A stretch of 8,861 nt of DNA, from NCBI GenBank assembly GCA_958418815.1, contig CATZGB010000065.1:1-8861 (forward strand), written 5' to 3'. Below the pieces are notes generated by a model. The model had not been told where the DNA came from. It saw only the letters and a program-made list of their open reading frames with translations, and did not search any database. Each line of letters opens with the position of its first letter. The stretch's first letter is position 1. The stretch is from an uncultured Bacteroidales bacterium. GTDB taxonomy: Bacteria; Bacteroidota; Bacteroidia; Bacteroidales; Muribaculaceae. Made by a program: the position numbers and the translations under genes. Shown here in pieces: positions 6,479 to 8,861 of the stretch.

Positions 6479-7453
6479 ATGTTACACATAATTTTATACG
6501 CGATTGTCCCTATCATCGTCGTGATGCTTGCCGGTTATATATCCGGCAAGAAGGGGATCTTCAACGGGGAGAATGCCAAGGCGTTCAACAAGGTGGTGCT
6601 TGACTACGCGTTGCCTGCCGCCCTGTTCGTGTCGATAGTCGACGCCTCCCGCGAGATGCTTGTGCAGGATATAAAACTGTCGCTGATTTCGCTGATAGTG
6701 ATGATGTTCTGCTTCATGCTGGTTTACTACGTCTACAAATGGTGTTTCAAGAAAAACACCGGTGCAGACGCGGCGATCATGGCCTTGATCAGCGGCTCGT
6801 CGACAATCGGGTTCCTCGGTTTCGCGGTGCTGGAGCCTATATTCGGCACCACTCCGTATGTGGCTCTCGTCGTCGCCATCGTGGGAATCGTGGTCAACGC
6901 GGTAGGCATCCCGGTTGGCCTGTCGTTGCTCAACGCCTCCCTGGAGAAGAGCAATCCCACACCTGCCGGAAAGAAACGTCCGTCGGCATGGGCCCCGGTG
7001 CTTCACGCCCTCGCCCAGCCGGTGGCATGGGCTCCTATCCTGGCGGTGATATGGGTGATTGTGGGTATTCCATGGCCCAAATGGGCATCCCCCTCGTTTG
7101 ACCTTATCAAAGGGGCCAATGCCTCACTGGCCGTGTTTGCCGCAGGTGTGACCCTCTCCTCTGTCAAGGTTTCCATCAACTGGCAGGCTGTGCTTGGTTC
7201 CATTATGAAGCTGATTGTGATGCCTGCGCTTCTGCTGGTGGTCGGCCTCATATTCAAGATGGATCCCCTCAACCTGAAGATGCTTGTCGTGGCCGGCGCG
7301 TTGCCCCCTGCATTCTCCGGAGTGATCATCGCCGACGAGTATGACACATATGTGGCCACCGGAACATCGTCGCTCGCGTTGTCGGTGATACTGTTCATCG
7401 CTTTCTGTCCGCTATGGATATGGGTGACAGACATATGCATAAAGGCGTTCTGA
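6479..7453 (+). CDS. AEC-family carrier, likely oxalate/formate transporter
   Basis: Inner-membrane protein of 324 residues in the auxin efflux carrier/MdcF/YfdV family. About ten membrane spans are visible, roughly 3-20, 37-53, 66-86, 98-118, 126-150, 181-196, 214-229, 238-258, 265-285 and 296-317, in two halves joined by a basic hydrophilic loop at about 155-170. Family traits include the start IVPIIVVMLAGYISGKKGIF, NKVVLDYALPAALF (37-50) and the ALPPAFSG stretch (274-281) in the second half. AEC members carry carboxylates such as malonate. The substrate is inferred from position: the gene follows oxc by 38 nt, and E. coli yfdV occupies the same place after its frc and oxc genes. Oxalate uptake, formate export or their exchange would complete the cycle. 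It is unrelated to the MFS antiporter OxlT of Oxalobacter. AAGGA (6472-6476) lies too close to the ATG for an ideal ribosome site. Confidence 0.9.
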   Translation: MLHIILYAIVPIIVVMLAGYISGKKGIFNGENAKAFNKVVLDYALPAALFVSIVDASREMLVQDIKLSLISLIVMMFCFMLVYYVYKWCFKKNTGADAAIMALISGSSTIGFLGFAVLEPIFGTTPYVALVVAIVGIVVNAVGIPVGLSLLNASLEKSNPTPAGKKRPSAWAPVLHALAQPVAWAPILAVIWVIVGIPWPKWASPSFDLIKGANASLAVFAAGVTLSSVKVSINWQAVLGSIMKLIVMPALLLVVGLIFKMDPLNLKMLVVAGALPPAFSGVIIADEYDTYVATGTSSLALSVILFIAFCPLWIWVTDICIKAF

Positions 7454-7477
7454 CGTTTTTGTCGAGCCTTTGAACCA

Positions 7478-7519
7478 CATTCAGCCCGGAGTCGGCACAG
7501 GCCCTCTCCGGGCTGAATG
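7478..7519 (+). terminator. Perfect 14-bp hairpin after the AEC gene
   Basis: CATTCAGCCCGGAG (7478-7491) and its exact reverse complement (7506-7519) enclose a 14-nt loop, 24 nt after the AEC stop. No T-run follows (CGATTTCGC), so it may be a weak or factor-assisted terminator or an RNA-stabilising 3' end of the oxalate transcript. It is the only such structure before the LRR gene. Confidence 0.6.
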
Positions 7520-7531
7520 CGATTTCGCAGG

Positions 7532-7564
7532 TTTGACAAAAAAGATTGTGTATGCCAACTTTTT
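7532..7564 (+). promoter_or_regulatory. Weak candidate promoter of the LRR gene
   Basis: TTTG at 7532-7535 could be a -33 element, and AACTTTTT at 7557-7564 is a partial match to TAnnTTTG with a spacing slightly longer than usual. It sits after the AEC hairpin and about 75 nt ahead of the ATG at 7639. The match is poor at the -7 element. Confidence 0.28.
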
Positions 7565-7572
7565 CCATAGAG

Positions 7573-7597
7573 GTGTGTTTATAAGGTATAAACATAC
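7573..7597. promoter_or_regulatory. Dyad-symmetric candidate operator ahead of the LRR gene
   Basis: TGTTTATA (7576-7583) and TATAAACA (7587-7594) form a perfect 8-bp dyad around AGG. One G-T pair (7575/7595) and two further matched pairs (7574/7596 and 7573/7597) extend it to 11 positions per arm. It lies 42 nt before the ATG at 7639. Its AT-rich symmetric form suits a dimeric regulator, or a small hairpin in the 5' leader. Confidence 0.4.
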
Positions 7598-7638
7598 TGA
7601 AACACGGTTAATGACCATTCACTAACAACTATTTAGAT

Positions 7639-8697
7639 ATGAAAAAAGCTCTATTACTGATGACTCTCATGCTGGGTTGCATGACTGTTTTCGCCCAGAA
7701 AATCGACAAGAACGAACTCAAGCAGCTGCAGGCTTTCCTGGCCCAGCCCGCTGAGAAGGATGCCACAAACGCCCAGGCCCTGAAGATTGCCGACATGAAG
7801 GCTCCTTCCACTTGGGAAGGGGTCACCGTCGAGAACGGCCATGTCACCGCAATCGAATGGAAAGACAAGCACCTTGCCGGCAACCTCAATCTCTCGGGAT
7901 TCACGGCGCTCACAAAGGTGGATGTCTCCCGCAACAAGCTGGCTTCCCTTTCGGTTGAGAATGACGCAGCCCTCGCCGACCTCAATGCTTCGCGCAACCA
8001 GCTCCGCAGCGCAGACCTCGACGGATGCTCGGGACTTGTGACTCTCAACATTTACAAGAACCGTCTGACCGACCTCGACATCACGGCCACCCCGCTTATC
8101 GAGACAGTCAACATCTCCAACAATCTTCTGGTTGAACTAAATGTCTCCAACTCCTCGACCCTCAAGACCCTCAATTGCCAGGGCAACCATCTTGAGAGCC
8201 TCCAGGTGTCTGACTGCACCAACCTCAAGAACCTCTATTGCGGCTATAACAAGCTGACCGGCCTGGTACTTTCAGGACTTACCAACCTCCAGAACCTGAA
8301 TGTCGATGACAATGAAATCCAGAAACTCGTTGTCTCAAACCTCCCCTCGCTGAGTTCTTTCCTCTGCACCGACAACAACATGCAGCAGCTTTCGGTCGAC
8401 AATTGCTCCCGACTGCTTGACCTCGTATGCTCATACAACAACCTCTCGGAGCTGACCGTCAGCAATTGTCCCAACCTCCTGTTTGTCGACTGCTCTTACA
8501 ATGACCTCACTGAGTTGACCCTCTCCAACCAGACTTTCCTGCAGCGTCTGCTTTGCAACAACAACCAGCTGACAATGCTTGATGTCTCCTTCGACCAGGC
8601 TCTGACCTACGTCAACTGCCGTTACAATATGATTTCCGACCTCCGCACCATCGGTGACACAAACCTCGGAATGATCGCATGCCAGTGGAACTATTGA
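7639..8697 (+). CDS. Secreted leucine-rich repeat protein
   Basis: The 352-residue protein starts with a clear signal peptide (MKKALLLMTLMLGCMTVFAQ, cut probably after Gln20). MLGC at 11-14 is a poor lipobox, so lipidation is unlikely but possible. Residues 21-55 are a helical polar segment. Residues 59-87 (WEGVTVENGHVTAIEW then LAGNLNLSG) resemble an N-terminal LRR cap. Twelve consecutive 21-residue LRRs run from 88 to 339, followed by a half repeat that ends the protein at Tyr352, giving a curved solenoid suited to protein or glycan binding in the periplasm or at the surface. No type IX C-terminal sorting domain, anchor or enzyme domain is present. Asn forms the usual ladder, and Cys replaces a core Leu in repeats 5, 6 and 8-13. 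The ligand is unknown. The gene appears to be transcribed alone, between hairpins at 7478-7519 and 8771-8811. Confidence 0.9.
   Translation: MKKALLLMTLMLGCMTVFAQKIDKNELKQLQAFLAQPAEKDATNAQALKIADMKAPSTWEGVTVENGHVTAIEWKDKHLAGNLNLSGFTALTKVDVSRNKLASLSVENDAALADLNASRNQLRSADLDGCSGLVTLNIYKNRLTDLDITATPLIETVNISNNLLVELNVSNSSTLKTLNCQGNHLESLQVSDCTNLKNLYCGYNKLTGLVLSGLTNLQNLNVDDNEIQKLVVSNLPSLSSFLCTDNNMQQLSVDNCSRLLDLVCSYNNLSELTVSNCPNLLFVDCSYNDLTELTLSNQTFLQRLLCNNNQLTMLDVSFDQALTYVNCRYNMISDLRTIGDTNLGMIACQWNY
7900..8694 (+). repeat. 63-bp period coding repeats (21-residue LRRs)
   Basis: Twelve full units and one partial unit of exactly 63 bases, with no indels between units. The consensus is x-x-x-L-x-x-L-x-C/V-x-x-N-x-L-x-x-L-x-V-S-N. 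DNA copies have diverged while the protein pattern is kept, which indicates selection on the solenoid rather than a recent expansion. Confidence 0.85.
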
Positions 8698-8770
8698 TTC
8701 CCGGCCAGAAGACTTCTGATATACAAGAGCTGAACAATAGGGGCTGATGACCCTTACGCCCCAAAAACAA

Positions 8771-8811
8771 AAGAGATGCCGCCCATTCCAACGGGTGGCA
8801 TCTCTTTTTTT
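8771..8811 (+). terminator. Strong intrinsic terminator after the LRR gene
   Basis: AAGAGATGCCGCCC (8771-8784) pairs with 8793-8806 over 14 bp with one G-T wobble, around an 8-nt loop. Seven T (8805-8811) follow or overlap the stem end. It should end the LRR transcript about 100 nt after its stop. The stretch 8698-8770 otherwise holds only a 5-bp GGGGC/GCCCC hairpin. Confidence 0.92.
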
Positions 8812-8827
8812 CTGGTTTGCCCGACAT

Positions 8828-8861
8828 GTGCATAATCTAACGGGTGAAAGTCCCGAGCGCG
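8828..8861 (+). mobile_element. Possible 5' end of a group II intron (cut by window edge)
   Basis: The last 34 bases start GTGC, like the conserved GTGYG intron start, and contain CGGGTGAAAGTCCCG (8841-8855), the small hairpin with a GTGAAAGTCC core that many bacterial group II introns carry near the start of domain I. Only the first few dozen bases are visible, so no domain V or reverse transcriptase can be seen. It begins about 16 nt after the terminator T-run. GTGCA rather than GTGCG is a departure from the consensus. Confidence 0.5.

Overview
The window looks like part of a Bacteroidales chromosome, most likely Muribaculaceae-like (family level is inference). Supporting points are a fused FeoA-FeoB iron transporter, a Bacteroidetes-type -33/-7 promoter ahead of it, weak or absent Shine-Dalgarno sequences, secreted proteins whose signal peptides end in AQ, moderate GC content with AT-rich intergenic regions, and an frc/oxc oxalate cluster of the kind known from gut Muribaculaceae. 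All recognised genes lie on the + strand, and no gap between genes exceeds 300 bases.

Layout. Positions 1-423 hold an ambiguous left edge: either the last 31 codons of an upstream gene or an intergenic terminator, then a perfect 14-bp tandem duplication and a small unrecognised ORF with a signal peptide. A promoter at about 509-539 precedes feoAB (572-2971), the GTP-dependent ferrous iron importer, which ends at a very long hairpin terminator (2993-3059). Next is an oxalate module: frc (3190-4479, formyl-CoA:oxalate CoA-transferase), oxc (4677-6440, oxalyl-CoA decarboxylase) and an AEC-family carrier (6479-7453). A 14-bp perfect inverted repeat closes the AEC gene. A secreted 21-residue leucine-rich-repeat protein (7639-8697) follows, then a strong terminator (8771-8811). 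The last 34 bases resemble the 5' end of a group II intron cut by the window edge.

How the genes work together. Frc moves CoA from formyl-CoA to oxalate. Oxc decarboxylates oxalyl-CoA back to formyl-CoA, consuming a proton and releasing CO2. The net products are formate and CO2, so the cycle needs oxalate entry and formate exit; the AEC carrier is the obvious candidate. The order frc-oxc-AEC carrier is the same as yfdW-yfdU-yfdV in Escherichia coli. FeoAB and the LRR protein have no evident functional tie to oxalate.

The least explained sequence is the 197-bp frc-oxc gap. It contains a 16-bp perfect palindrome (4495-4510) and a 117-nt element (4520-4636) bounded by 14-nt perfect inverted repeats, with further nested complementarity inside and TAG on each side. 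It may be a structured leader RNA or a small non-autonomous repeat or mobile element.
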